Part shown: piece after piece, positions 13,350 through 26,800 of the stretch
Layout of the letters: each line of letters starts with the position of its first letter
How positions within the stretch are numbered: position 1 is the stretch's first letter
NCBI GenBank assembly: GCA_964035795.1
Contig: OZ038326.1
Location: 5,693,759 to 5,757,758 of the forward strand
Length of the DNA stretch: 64,000 nucleotides
Source: Pterobdella sp. o SKG-2022
Lineage: Eukaryota; Annelida; Clitellata; Hirudinida; Piscicolidae
Direction of reading: 5' to 3'
Translations under genes and position numbers: made by a program
Notes under the pieces: model-generated
Told to the model about the DNA's origin: nothing
Databases searched by the model: none
What the model saw: the letters and a program-made list of their open reading frames with translations, nothing else

Positions 13350-15905
13350 TAATTTTAGTTAATTTTTAGTTTGATTTATTATGATTTGATTTAAAATTTA
13401 GTTTAATTTTTCGTTTCTTATTTGGCTCTATATTTAGTTTTTATCGAAATTTCATTTTTTTTTTGTTTTCATATCAATAATTTCATGATTTATTTAGGGG
13501 TTTTTCGTTTATTTTATTAAAGAAAAAAGTTTAAAACAATTTTATTTTAAATAAACTTGACTTAAATAACTATTAAATAAATAGTTTCTAAGTATATTTA
13601 TACTATATTGAAATTTTAATAAAATTTTTAATAAACGACAAAACTTTTTTTTTAATTAAGACATTGAATAGTCCTAAATATCGAAAAAAAATATTTGTTT
13701 TATTAGATACAATCTTTTGCAAAAGACCATAATGAACTCAAAACAACCATCAATGTTAAATTTTTGAAAAATTCTGAGATAAAAAATAAAATAAATGAAA
13801 AAAAATTAAAAAATTATAAAAAAAAAAATTTTTTAAATCAGAAAAGGCAATAATAAGTGGAGGAAATAAAAGAGATAGAAATTAGAAGAGTCTAGAGTAT
13901 ATCGCTGCATCTGTGAATGGCAAAGGCGATTATCTGGAGGAGATAAAATGACGAAGCGTTTTAAAGCGCGTCTAAGCAGCCAAAAAACACAAAAATAACT
14001 TTTTATTCAATTAAATTTTTAATTTAATTTATTTTATTTTTTATTAACTTAAATTTAATCTTTTATTGGCAATGCATACAGTGAAGAAGATAAAAATGAT
14101 TGGCAGCCGTCACTCGAATCAGTGCACATAATTATCTCTGCTTCTGACTCCGCCTTCTTTCAACAAGTCCCGCCTTCTTCAAACTTTAAATCCTCTTCCA
14201 TCTGCTCTTTTTATTTTTTTAGTTGTTCATTTCAAACTTCACTTTTTTAATTTAATTTTTAAACTAAATATTGAAATCGTATTTCATATGTAGTTTTTAC
14301 TTATTTAATATTTTTAGTAAATCAATTTTCAATTTTCACTTATTTATTCAAGAAATTTTATTAAAACATTTAATATGTAACTTTTCCTTATTTTCCATTT
14401 ACGCATGTGTCATCCATTTTATATCCACTAATCGCACACACACTTATTGTCATCCACCTACTTATCCGCCCATCCCTCCATCTATCCCTCCATCCATCCA
14501 CCCATCCATCCATCCATCCCTCTCTCCATCCATCCATCCATCCATCCATCCATCCATCCCTCCATCCATCCACCCATCCATCCATCCATCCCTCTCTCCA
14601 TCCATCCATCCATCCATTTATCTTTATATTTTCTCATCCATGTTTTTATCTTTATACCAATCCTTTTCTACATTCATCCATATATTTTATATATCCACAC
14701 AAGCTAATTTTCTATTATTTTATAAATCAATCCAAGTTATCCATCTATCCATCTATTTATTCATCACTTATTTTTTTATTTATCCATTTTGTCATTTATC
14801 TATTCATTTTTTTATTTATCTGTCCATCTAATTCTTTCTTTTTTTGTTTCTTATTTTGACTAAAAATAATTCAATTTCTCAATTTTCAAAAATTTAATTT
14901 TTGTTGTGCTTTTCATTCCTCTACTTCAACCAATTTTGTGCCAATTTTCAAAAATCATCTTGAGAACCAGTTTACAGACTTTATTTATATAATTTTTATG
15001 TAAACCCATCCAAACCTTATTCACTTCATGCCCTGTGTAACATACGAAAGGGCCCAAAAATAGCTTGAGAATGGTTAAAAAATTCGTGATTATTTTTTTA
15101 TAATGTCACTGATCGAAGAACATTATGTAAAGCGTTGAATTGGTTTCTAAAAAACGTATAATTATGTAAAATTACTAGGTTTTTTTTATCTCATTTTTAT
15201 GTAACCTCACTCATCAAAAATTTTCAAAAAAAAAATTCAAATTTTAGAATTTTTTTTGTTTATAATTCCATACAATATTCATTTAGTAAATTAATTGATT
15301 TAAAACAATACAAGCAGAAGTACCAAATTTTTGGGCTCAAAAAAGCAACGATTCATTATCGCATAAGAACTCATTTAAATACAAAAATATATATAATCTA
15401 TTCTGTATCCTGCACAATCAAAAACTCATGAGAGACATATAAGTAAGCATATCAGTTTTATCATATAAGATGATTCTGCGGGACTCAACTGTTGTTATAT
15501 AACTCTCCTACAGTATGAAATCCCTTCTGAAATATGTGCTTATGATACATATATAAAGATTCTCTAAGTTGCTGTTTGACTAAAGAGGTTCTCCTTATAT
15601 TAGGATACTTTTTAAAAACAATTTAGTTTGGTTTAAGCATAATTCAATATTTAATGTATTTTGGTGTGTAGATTAAAATTTTTCAACTTTTATGATTTTC
15701 TGCTTAATTTTCCAATAAAAAAAGCTTTTAAAATTTAAAAGCATCTTTAAGAAACTGTCTTCAAAAAAACTTGTATGTTTCAATCCAAGAACATAATATC
15801 CTCGCTCTAACACAACCTTTCCAAGCCACCTGCATCACGAACCCTACCAACAAGCCCCCAAAACCTGAACCACCATCATCTTCAAACGCTGATAACTCTC
15901 CCAAA
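13350..15905. other. 5' flank of LHX1/5
   Basis: Contains islands less AT-rich than their surroundings at 13858-13980 and 14085-14215, which are candidate cis-regulatory sequence, and the (TCCA)n array at 14459-14620. The open frame into the first LHX exon extends back to 15771 but has no ATG before 15906, so 15771-15905 is probably 5' UTR. Confidence 0.4.
14459..14620. repeat. (TCCA)n array with 72-bp higher-order period
   Basis: TCCA units are punctuated by CACCCATCC at 14499 and 14571 and by CCCTCTCTCC following each. The variant pattern therefore repeats with a 72-base period, which shows a segmental duplication inside the microsatellite. Long Ser/Pro/Ile/His frames across it are artefacts. 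Confidence 0.9.
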
Positions 15906-18900
15906 ATGGTGGTGATGTGTGTGGGCTGCACCCAGCCGATCAAGGAGAAGTATCTGATGAGCATCAACGACGGGGCTTGGCACTCTGCATGCCTTCAATG
16001 CTCCATCTGTAGAACCCCTCTCAACCAGTCCTGCTTTCTCAAAGACTCCAAGCTCTTCTGCAAAATCGACTTTTTCAGGTGGTTTCGTTTATAGTTTTGT
16101 TAGTTTTTTTTTTGTCATAAGGTAATGTGTGCTATTGAAATTAACGACGAGAACAGGGTTCTTGTAACTTTTTTTGTCCTCGAAACTTTTGGGCTCAAGA
16201 ATTTTTTTCGATTTCGTGGAAGTTTGTATAAGATTTTTTCATTTCTGACCATATACAAAAGTTACGTAAAATCCAATGGTTTATAAAAGGAAAAACGCGA
16301 GGTTGCATATTTGTCATTGGGTATGTTTTTGAAGATTCGATAATTCAATTTTATTAAAAAATATTATTAAAAACAACTTTCGAACATAAAATCGTTAAAT
16401 GGGCGTTACGTCTGGCAAACAATAGCGAAGCAAATTTTAAGGCAGATAATAAAAATTAGATTCAATTCTTCGATTCGAAATGTGTTTCAAAGCTTTTTAT
16501 CTTTTTCGAAAAAATTATAATAGTTTATGAAAATATTCGAAAATATATTATGTACATTTTTCTACTAAAACATTTCTAAAAACAAATAGAACAAAAAAAG
16601 TTTATTTTATACAAATTCAGCTTTTTAGTTTGTATTAATCTAAAAATAATATTCGAATGACTTTAAGTATTACAATTCCTAAGGTGTTTTGGCTGCAAAT
16701 GTGCAGGATGTGGCTTGGGCATTCGGCCCGAAGACCTGGTGAGGAGGTCGAAGACCAACAGAATATACCACGTCAGCTGTTTCACTTGCCATGTCTGCAA
16801 ACGACAGATGAGCACAGGGGAAGAAATGATTGTGACGGATGATGGCATTCTTCTGTGCAAACAACACTCTCTGTTGAAGCCGTACAAGAACTCATTGAAG
16901 AACTCCGACTTGAGTTCTAGACCTCGCAAGAGTGCCCCATTGAAGGGACTGCAAAACAATAAAAACCAGCTGGCCCTTAAGAACGATGTGTTCTCCTTGA
17001 AAAAAGATTTCATGCAACATTCCGATGACAAACTCCTCATGAAAATCACAAACAACCTCGCTCTATCAAATAATTTAGAAAACAACCACAGCGTTTGCAT
17101 CGACTACGGTGATGACAACTCTCTGAACTCTCTCCAGAATCAAAACAAAAATTTCATTTTATTCACAAAATCAAACTTAGATAACAACGAAAACTGCAAA
17201 GATAATTTCAACAAAGTTTTAGAGTCTAAATGCAACTTACCATCGAAAAAAGAAGAATTTTTACTCGGCTTGCTCAAATACAACTTGGACAAAAGCAAAC
17301 TCACTCTTCAGTTTTCAGGTCAGATAATGAGGCATTTTATGCAAAATATAATTTATAATTTAATAAAGAATGTTCAAAAAACAAATAATGAAATTCAAAA
17401 TAATTAAATATGCAGATATAACTAATCTCATATCAGTACCGAATGAAAATAAATCGTAAAATATTAAATAAATAAAAGGAAGATTTTACACATGTAATTT
17501 GTCTTTCAGCTCATTTTTCATAAGTTCAAAAGTCCCAGCGAAACGGCCTTGTGAATTAGGCTGATATGTAAATGACTCGTAAGATTCTCATCAGAATAAA
17601 TTTCCACAGTCACCACCACTACTACTACTGCTAGTACTGCTACTACTACTACTACTATTTCTACTACTACTACTATTATTATTATTTTTATTATTATTAT
17701 TTTTATTTTCTTTCCCACAACATCACCACAACCAACATCATCTTCATTTCCACCCCATCACTCTTCTACCCCATCTCTCAAACCATTTCACAATTACAAT
17801 AACCCTTATCATTGGGAGCACTTCAACATTTGATGATCATTTTAACTATTATATTGTATTATAATTAAATCTTATATAATATAATGTTCCAATATATTAT
17901 AATTTTTATTATTTACTAAAGATATAATAAAATGAAGTTTGAAGGATATCAAGAAAAAAATGAAGATAAAAAACACCAATTGTAAAAACTTTTTAATTTG
18001 TTGTTCTTACCTGGGCTCTATTATAATTTTTTTTAATACTTTTACTTTATTTCATTTTTTAAAATGAAAAATTAAATTTTTAAAAAACATAGTAAAACTT
18101 TTCATATTCCGGGCATTATTAAAAACGCCATTTTCTATTTAACTTTCTTCACTTATTCATTTAATTTATGCTATTTATAAATTAGTATCGTTCTGGTTGT
18201 TATACATCTCTAATATAGATTGGGTTTAGTCATTTGTCAGTGTAATAAAATTTTATGTTTTCCAAAAAAAAAGTTTTGTATTCTCATAAAGATGTTGAAA
18301 AAACTGTAAACTTCTTTCAAGTTTTAAACTAACAACATTTAGTCCAAAAATTAATGTAATTAAACAATAAAACCAATAAAAATAATAAAAAATAAATTGA
18401 ATAACACTCAAAAAAATTAATTAATATTTCAACAATAACTCACACCTAGTCCTTCCTTGCAACATTTCAAGTGAAATGACAAAATCCAATTAGCATACAA
18501 ATTATTGTTGAGTAATATTGAGTTAATTTGACTGCGGATTTAATCCTATGAAGTCTGTTGAACTCTCCGTTTTAGATGTTTCTATGTTGAGGCATGTTTA
18601 TTGGCGGATTAAACTGTAGCGAAAGCAATCAGAAATGTTGTAATGTACGCGGCTGATTTGATAGAACCAATGCTTTTAATACTACAGTATTATGTTCTAT
18701 ACCTTGATTTATAAAATAAAATTTCAAACAAAAAAAAACCATTAAAAGTTTGTGAAAACTATTTTCAAAAACTGAAGTTTGAAAATGGTTGAAACAAAAG
18801 TTGCAATTGCCTTGAGAAGTTGAAGAACCGAATCTAGTTATAACATCACTCGTTACAGTTTGACACGGTAATCTTTACATCAGCATGCAACAAGCTTGAT

Positions 18901-21900
18901 GATTTGAATGATGGAAGGATGGATGAAAGAGTGAAGGAGCTTGATTGATTGAGCAATTGGATGCATGGATGAATTTAAAACTTATGCTTAAAATTGATTG
19001 ATTAATTGGCGAAAAATGAGTAGAAAAAGGGAAAAAAGGGTGAAAAAAAAATAAAAAAAAACGGTATGAAAATTTATGGATGGATGGACAGGATGAGATA
19101 AGTGGATATGTAAATATGGACAGAAAGATAGATGGATTAGAAATAAGTTGGATAAAGAGATGGAGAGAAGGATTGGTGAAAGAATACATGATGAATGAAT
19201 ACATGGATAGATAAAACAAAAAGAGATACAAGTATTGATAAAAGAAATTGATAAATGTGAGGTTAGAAGAATAAACATTGATGAATAAGGATTTAAAAAC
19301 ATTAACAGATAAGTAGAAATACTCATTGACTGAGTCACTGTTAGCGAAAAAATGACCAGAAGTTTATTAATGCTTTAATATATGATTAGCAAAAAAGATA
19401 AATATTTTTGAATTAATGTTCTTTTTATAATTTTTACAGATGATTTAAAAAAATTCGAGTTTTCTGAAAATAGTAATTCAGAAAATTTAGAAAAAACAAC
19501 AATTAAAAGAAACATTTACTTTGACAAAACTCAAAACGAAAGCAACATAACAAATGAAGAAAACCTTTCAGAAAAAAATCAAAGCTTTACAGCAAAAAAT
19601 AATTTTCAAAACAAAAGTGAAAAACGGGAATGTGGTGACGTCAAGAGCGATGTGGGTTGTATCTCCAACCTCAACTCAGAAGACTGCAGTGAAGGTCTCG
19701 ATCGGGTGAAGCAGATGGCGTATCAGAAACAAACAGGGGGTGAACAACAAATCGACTTCAACAACAACCAGCAACAAGCAGATGTTTCGGACTGCGAGAG
19801 TGGCTGTGAATCCCTTCTCAGCAACAACAACAGCATGTCATCCAATGAAGAGAACAACCAATTCCCACAAGACAAAGTGCTCACATCTTCAGAAGACAAA
19901 TTCAATGATTTTTTTCCAACTTCTCACAAACTTCTGAGCAGCAAAGGAGACGGCAACCAGAGCTGTATAATGGCGACTACAGGCTCGGGGGCTGGAGCGA
20001 AGAGAAGGGGGCCTAGAACGACCATCAAAGCCAAACAGTTAGAAACGTTGAAAGCGGCTTTTGCAGCTACTCCCAAACCCACCAGGCACATCAGGGAACA
20101 ACTGGCCAGAGAAACAGGACTCACCATGCGAGTCATACAGGTTGGTGGGCACCTTTTTGCATCTTTGTGATGAATAGAACTGCGCGTTTGAGTAAGTTTT
20201 TTGATAGTCTATCATTGCAAACATGGGTTTAAAAAATTGTTGACCTGGAATCATTATTTTTTTTCAACATTAAAGCAGAAAAATAGTAAAAGTTAAGAAT
20301 AATTTAAATAAAAAAACTTCAAATATTTTTTAAGTTAATTTCGGTTTACAGTTTTTAGCTTTCAAAATTTTCACTTGTTCAAAATATTTTTATTTATCTT
20401 TTATTGAACATTTTATATTCCTATAATTTCCTCCAGTTCACTTCCTATCCTAAAAATCATTGTTTTCCATCGTTTCATGCCACAGTCCACAGTAGTTTTT
20501 ATGCCATAAATGTTATAAGCCTTAACATTGCAACGTCAAACTCTTCTTCTCTTCTATATTTCAAACTATCTGACGTTACGTCTAGCTACAGTTTTCTAGA
20601 AATTTCTTAGACGTTTTTTTTCATATTTTTTTATTACAGAGTATTTCATTTTTTGATTTTCTAAAGAAACATTAGCGCACTATAAAATGGTCATTATTTC
20701 AGAATTGGAATCAAAATTATATCTAGATAAAATCTTTACCACATTTGATAGTTTCAAAAAAACTAATATTCGCAGATTTATTCACAAAAATCTTCATTGA
20801 TGTATCTACATAGACGGATATGTTGCAGTATAAAACACTGCGTAAGTTGTAATGCTCCTGGAATATAAACAGACTTGCGAGATAATATCATACTTACAGT
20901 TATAAATCATTTCTGGGCTGAAAGATGGATGGAAGGATGAAAAAAAGTGAAATATATTAAAATTGGTACACACACAAGATTTTTATAAGTTTGAAGACAA
21001 ATCTAGAAAGACTATTTGGCTTTTTCATTATATTGTTTGGGAGATCGATGGCTTTTATTGAAAATTTTGAGAAATTTATTGTGTCAAGATTAAGAGAATA
21101 ACACATTTTTGTCCCATTTTGTTCCAAAGCAGTAGTTTATTAATGCAAAGCTAGATATTTTAATTTCTAAATTTCACTTAAACAGTGTTTAATTTAAGAC
21201 ACTATGTAGGGCATTTATATATCTTTTTTAACCAACTTTTTAGTTATGAAATCAAATTGATACTGACAATGATATAAAACAACATTGGAGACACAAATTG
21301 AGACTTATGTACAAATACACCGAGAGAGGTGTGAAAAAAAGCTAGAAAGAATGACAAGACAGACAAAAAAAATAGATAGACAAGAAGACAGACAAAGATG
21401 AAAAAAGACAAATAGAGAAACAAAAATAAAAGAAGACAAATAGAAAAGCGTGAAGAGAGACAAGTAGAGAGATAAAGATAAAGTGGACAAACAGAGATGA
21501 AGAGACAAATAGACAGGCAAGTAGACGGGCAAACTGACAAACAAGTGGACATACAAGTAAATGAACAAGTCGGCAAACAAGAAGACGGACAAATAGACAG
21601 ACAAGCAGACACACAAACGGCATGCACTGTAATATGCACTGTTGCACTTGCGTTTCGCGAACTTGAAGCTTGAAAAAGAAGATGAAAAAAAGCAAGATAG
21701 ATTGGTGGATGAATTAAATTGAATAACATGTTTATGAATGAAACGCTGAAAAAATTGATAGGGGAATATGTGTCTTGAGGGTTTGAAGAACAGATAAATG
21801 TATGCGTGAATGGATGGATGAACAGATGGATGGGTAAAGAGGTAGATAAGTGCAATAAAAAAATGATGAAATTATTAATTTATAAAAAAATAAAAACAAA

Positions 21901-23841
21901 TTTGAGAGCCAATATGACTAAAAATCAAACGAAAAAAATGTTTTTTCGACAAGCGTCAACTTGATAGTTAAATTTCTGAGTGAGAAACTTCACAACAACA
22001 AAAGTTAAATTTTCAACTAATTACAAAAAACTACAAAAAATTCAAATCTAAACAAAAAATGAAACAAAAATAAACTTTAATTTAAACTTTAATTATGAAC
22101 AAAAAACAAAAAAAATTATTTTAAAAAGATAAAACGGCGTAGAAGAGCAGAAAAGATAGGCAGGTCTGGAGTGCAATGGACCGCATCCGTGCACACACTG
22201 CCACGCATGATTGCCTCCCTGTTGAACTGTGTTGCTAACATTTAAAATTTTAGTACAATCTTCTATTGGTACTATTGATGCATGTATGTTAGAACCGATG
22301 AACTTTTTTGATGTGGTTTAGATGAAGATTTCAGATTTTAAAATAAAAATTTTCAAAATAGCAAAAAAAAAGTTATTTCCTTATACAATTTGAATTGCAA
22401 ATAAATCTCACATTTTTGGAATGAATTTTTTCCAATACTAAGTGAAGAGGATCGCTCTGTAAATCGCACCTATTGTGCTAAACGAACCCCAATGGGAAGC
22501 GGCTAATAGTTAACTCATATTATTTAAAAGTACATTAATACTTCAACTATCGCTAGTTTTATATATTTTCAACAAAAAAATTGATCTTTGATGGTTTTTA
22601 TAAATATTTTTTTTCCATATCTACCATATTGCTTTATTTAAAACCTTTTCAGTGTTGCTACAAGATTGAAACTATTGTAAAAACTTTTAAGGATCATGTA
22701 AACAAAAAATTTTTTAAAAATTTATAAATTAAATATTTATTATACTTTCAAACAATTTATAAATTAAATAACTTCTATATTGATCACTTTGTTGTTTTAT
22801 CCCCTAGGCTTGGGGAATTTTACATTTGATAATATTCACAACACTACGTGTCTCTTAACGATTTTTTTCTCTTAACGGAAGTCATATGAAAACAGTGAGA
22901 AGGATGGGGAAATAAAAGTAATAAAACAAAACATGAACATAACCTTAAATTCTCAGTATAATAATCTTTCATTAAAATTTTATTGGAATTTATTTTGAAT
23001 ACAAGCAAAATATTAATGAATGCAGAAATAAAAAATAGAAGGAAATATTAATGAGTTATGAAAAAATTGAATTTTTCGAAAATTTGAGTTTTATCTCTGC
23101 AATAAACGTGTTTTTGAAATCCTCATTTTTTGACGAATAAAAACAAAAATATTAATTCAATTAATACTGAAGAATAATTGATGAGCTGTCAAAAAGTGTG
23201 CAAAAACAAATAGATTCATATTTTTGAAAATTTTAAGAGTTATTTAAAAAAAAATATAAATATTAAAAAACTGCAAAAACTTCTACGATTAAAAAATTAT
23301 GAGATTTTGAGAAAAAAAAATTTTTAAACGATTTGTAGCATTGAGCAAAATTAAAAATTGGCTTTGTGATTTTTCATTTTTGGGAAACTGATAGGTAGAA
23401 AAAAATCTGAAAAATGTGTAGCTATGTGAAAATTTCCAAGTTTTTAGTATTAAACATTATAAAATCTTAGGTATAACTACAAAACCAGGCTGGAAGGATT
23501 CATTGAAATCATTTGAAAAAAAACTATAAAAAAAATACAAATAAAAAGAAAAAGTTATAACAAAAATTTACAAAATGCACAAAAATAACGAGTGAAAAAA
23601 AGCATTCAAATATAAATACAAACACACATACAATCAAAAATACAAACACATATTCAACAATACATACATACACAAAAAAAAACTTTTCTTCTTTAATTAA
23701 CGAAAAATGCAAAATTTGAAAGTAGGATAAAGTAGATCTGGCTGGCCGTCAAAAAACAGTGAAAATTGTTTAGAGACTTAAACTCGCTAATCGTCGCCCT
23801 AATCCTTTGTATCCTTCTTGACTAACTCATTTGTGTGTGTG

Positions 23842-23876
<35 letters not shown>

Positions 23877-26800
23877 GTATTTGTTTGTGTTTGTGTGTTT
23901 GATTGTGTGTTTGATTGTTTGTTTGTGTATGTCTTTGTTTGTTTGTTTGAGTGTTTGTTTCTGTTTTTGTTCTTTTGTATCCTTCTTGAATGACTTATTT
24001 ATGTGTGTGTGTTTTTTTTTGTTTATTGGAGCAAAGATTCGTCTCATTTTTATACACGTGAAAAGTTTTAATACTTCTTACGTGCGTGCAAATCTGTATG
24101 TAAATGTGAAAGCGCGTCTGTATTTTTCATGTCTGTGTGCATGTTATGTTGTGTGTTGACTTGTACGTGCAAGTTTGTGTTTATGTGCTTGCAAGTTTGC
24201 ATAATAAAGATCTTGTTTTGTTGAGAATTATGGGAAAACTCTCCTAAATAATGACAGATAGCTCATCTTTTGACAGGAATAAACTTAAGTTGGTTTTTAA
24301 AGAAAAAAGAGGTAGGTATAAAATTTATTGGGCCGTGAAAAGGCCCTGTATATCTCTTATCAAATCTTTTTTTCATATCTTTTTTCAAATAATCTCGCCT
24401 GATTTAATGGCCGAGATAGCGCATCTTTTTGGCTCAAGTCCCAAAAAGTGTCAACACCACATATAAGGGAAATCAGTCTCATATATTATTAGAATCAGTT
24501 ATTTTTTTTGTTTATCACGTGAATAAATAAGAAAAAATTTACTAAATTCCAAGATAGATCTGAAATTTTCTTCACATCTTTGAGTATTTTATTTCTATTA
24601 AAAGTGAAGATGAAGTTTCTTTTTAATTTAAAGATATATTGCTGAGTATTAAATCTTGCTGTTAACAACAAATCCCTATTGTTAATATCGAAGTTTTATT
24701 TTGTATGCACACAACTTAATGTTATTATCTCAAACTCATTGTTGATATAGCGTCTTATTGTTAATATAACATTTTAATAAGCCCCAAGGGTCTACTCTGT
24801 TCTCCTCCAACCACCATCCTATCACTGTGTGTTTGTGCTTCTTTTTATTTATGTTTTTTTTCCTGTTTTCTCATTTTTTCATTTTTATTGTTTTTTCTTC
24901 TTTATTTAAATTGTTAAAAAATTCTTTTGTTTCTATAATATTTTTTTCGTTTTTTTCGTCATTTTCTACTGTATATTTTTTAACCTTCTTATGCTGTTAT
25001 TTTTATTTATGGAGTTTTAATTTAATACTGGTGAATGTAATGAGTTTTTTTTTGCTATTTTGCAAATTTTAGAAAAAAAACAAGCATTTGCGCTCAAACA
25101 AGTACGCATATTCCTACAGTACGGCCCTGCCGTCGCTTTGACTATCTCTAGTTTTTTCGAGGCTCGACTATTGAAACTTCTTTGCGGACTTTCGAACAGT
25201 CTTATTTCCAAGCTGCAATTTCTCAAATTTAAATTATCAAAACTGCCTTTCAAGCCAATTACTATTCTTTATGTCGCGCTTGACATGATCGTCTTCTTTG
25301 GTTGCCGGTTGCACTTCTACTCCTATTTCCCTATGTTTTGATGCCCAGTTCAAGTTACTGTGATTTACTGCTAGTTTTCTACGTTTCAAATTAAATGGCT
25401 TATTTATATGAGCTATTTTCTATTAGACAACCTCATGAGCCTCTCGGATCTTCGAACTTCGGTTCCAGCCTGTCTCTTCTAACTCTCTTTCATCTCCCTC
25501 ATTTATGAAATTCTATTTAACTCAACTTGCGTTTTTTGCTTTTTTTCAAAGACATTCGTAAATGTTCAAAAGTATTTATAACCGCATCCCCTTTTCTGGT
25601 TCTTTTGACAGTGCAGGCGCTTCTGCAGCAAACCTAGTTTGCAAACTTTGTGCCTTAAAAATGAATTAAAGAAAAAAAAATCTATAAAATACAGTGTTAT
25701 TGAATCATCAATTAATGAAACTATCAAAAAGATTTAGAATAATTGAGCAACAATTGAAATCTCAAACGAAACAAACTGTCAGTGTGATAATATATGGTCT
25801 AGAATTATTATTAATAGCTGTTATTAATAATGCTAGACCATATGTTATTTTTCAAGGAAACTCATTTAAAAATAAAATCAAGACTTTATCATATCTGAAT
25901 TCACAATACTGGAAATGAAAAAACATTTTACAATGAAAACTAAATGAAAAAGTCTTAAGAAAATCAGCAATTATACTCCATAGAAGCGAGAACTCGCTGA
26001 GATTTAGAACTAAGGCTTCGTTGACGCCTTTATCAGACATTCATCCTCTGTCGCTTGAATATCAATTAGCCCAACACCTAAACAGGTTGCCCCTTACACG
26101 CACGAATGCAGAAAATACATGTTTTTGTGTCACTTTTTTGTTTATTTCAGTTTATTTTTGTCAGATGTTATTAAACTAAATTTTTTCAACTTGTTTTCTA
26201 AGTTTTTTTGTGTTTTGGGTCATGTTTAATTTCAAGAGATGTGTCATAGTGAAAAATTTTGTTTTTCTGTTTGTTTGAAACAAAAAGACATTTGAACGAG
26301 AACTCCAATAGAATATCAAAATCTTGGAAATATTCGAAAACTTCGGTACGCCATCAAAAACGGACTTGGAAACTCTCAACAAATACTTAAGATGCGGACT
26401 TGAAGGGACATTAGATTATTTCTAACAAAATGGCATAAAAATTTTTTAGAAAAATTTTTCTTAAATTTTTCAAAAAAAATCTAATGAGAAAACATTACAC
26501 AATCAAAACGAAACCACAGCATCACCAAATCACAAACTCCTTCACCACCACAACACCAAACCACAAAACTACACCAAACCACAACACCAACACACCACAA
26601 CACCACAACACAGCACCCTCAAACCAACATACCACAACAGCACACCATGACTCCACAACGCGACCAGAACAACACATCACAACAAAACACTGAATGCGGC
26701 ACTAAGACACAGAAACGAAAAGAAGATAATATCGAGAGCGCTATGACGTAAACTTTCGCGTCATTCATTCTGGCTGACCCATGACCTCGTCTGCATTTCT

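Noticed and set aside
14271..14859. Long open frames rich in Ser, Pro, Ile and His
   Set aside because: They are translations of the (TCCA)n microsatellite and disappear outside it.
18875..19338. Two overlapping minus-strand frames of about 117 codons
   Set aside because: Purine-rich simple repeat in LHX1/5 intron 2. Ser/Phe/Ile/Pro composition mirrors the repeat and no domain is visible.
21244..21855. 203-codon minus-strand frame rich in Cys, Ser and Leu
   Set aside because: Explained by the degenerate GACA array on the other strand, which lacks stops by composition.
24330..24346. GGGCC-GTGAAAA-GGCCC hairpin resembling a histone mRNA 3' stem-loop on the minus strand
   Set aside because: Stem and loop depart from the consensus, and no histone coding sequence lies upstream on that strand.
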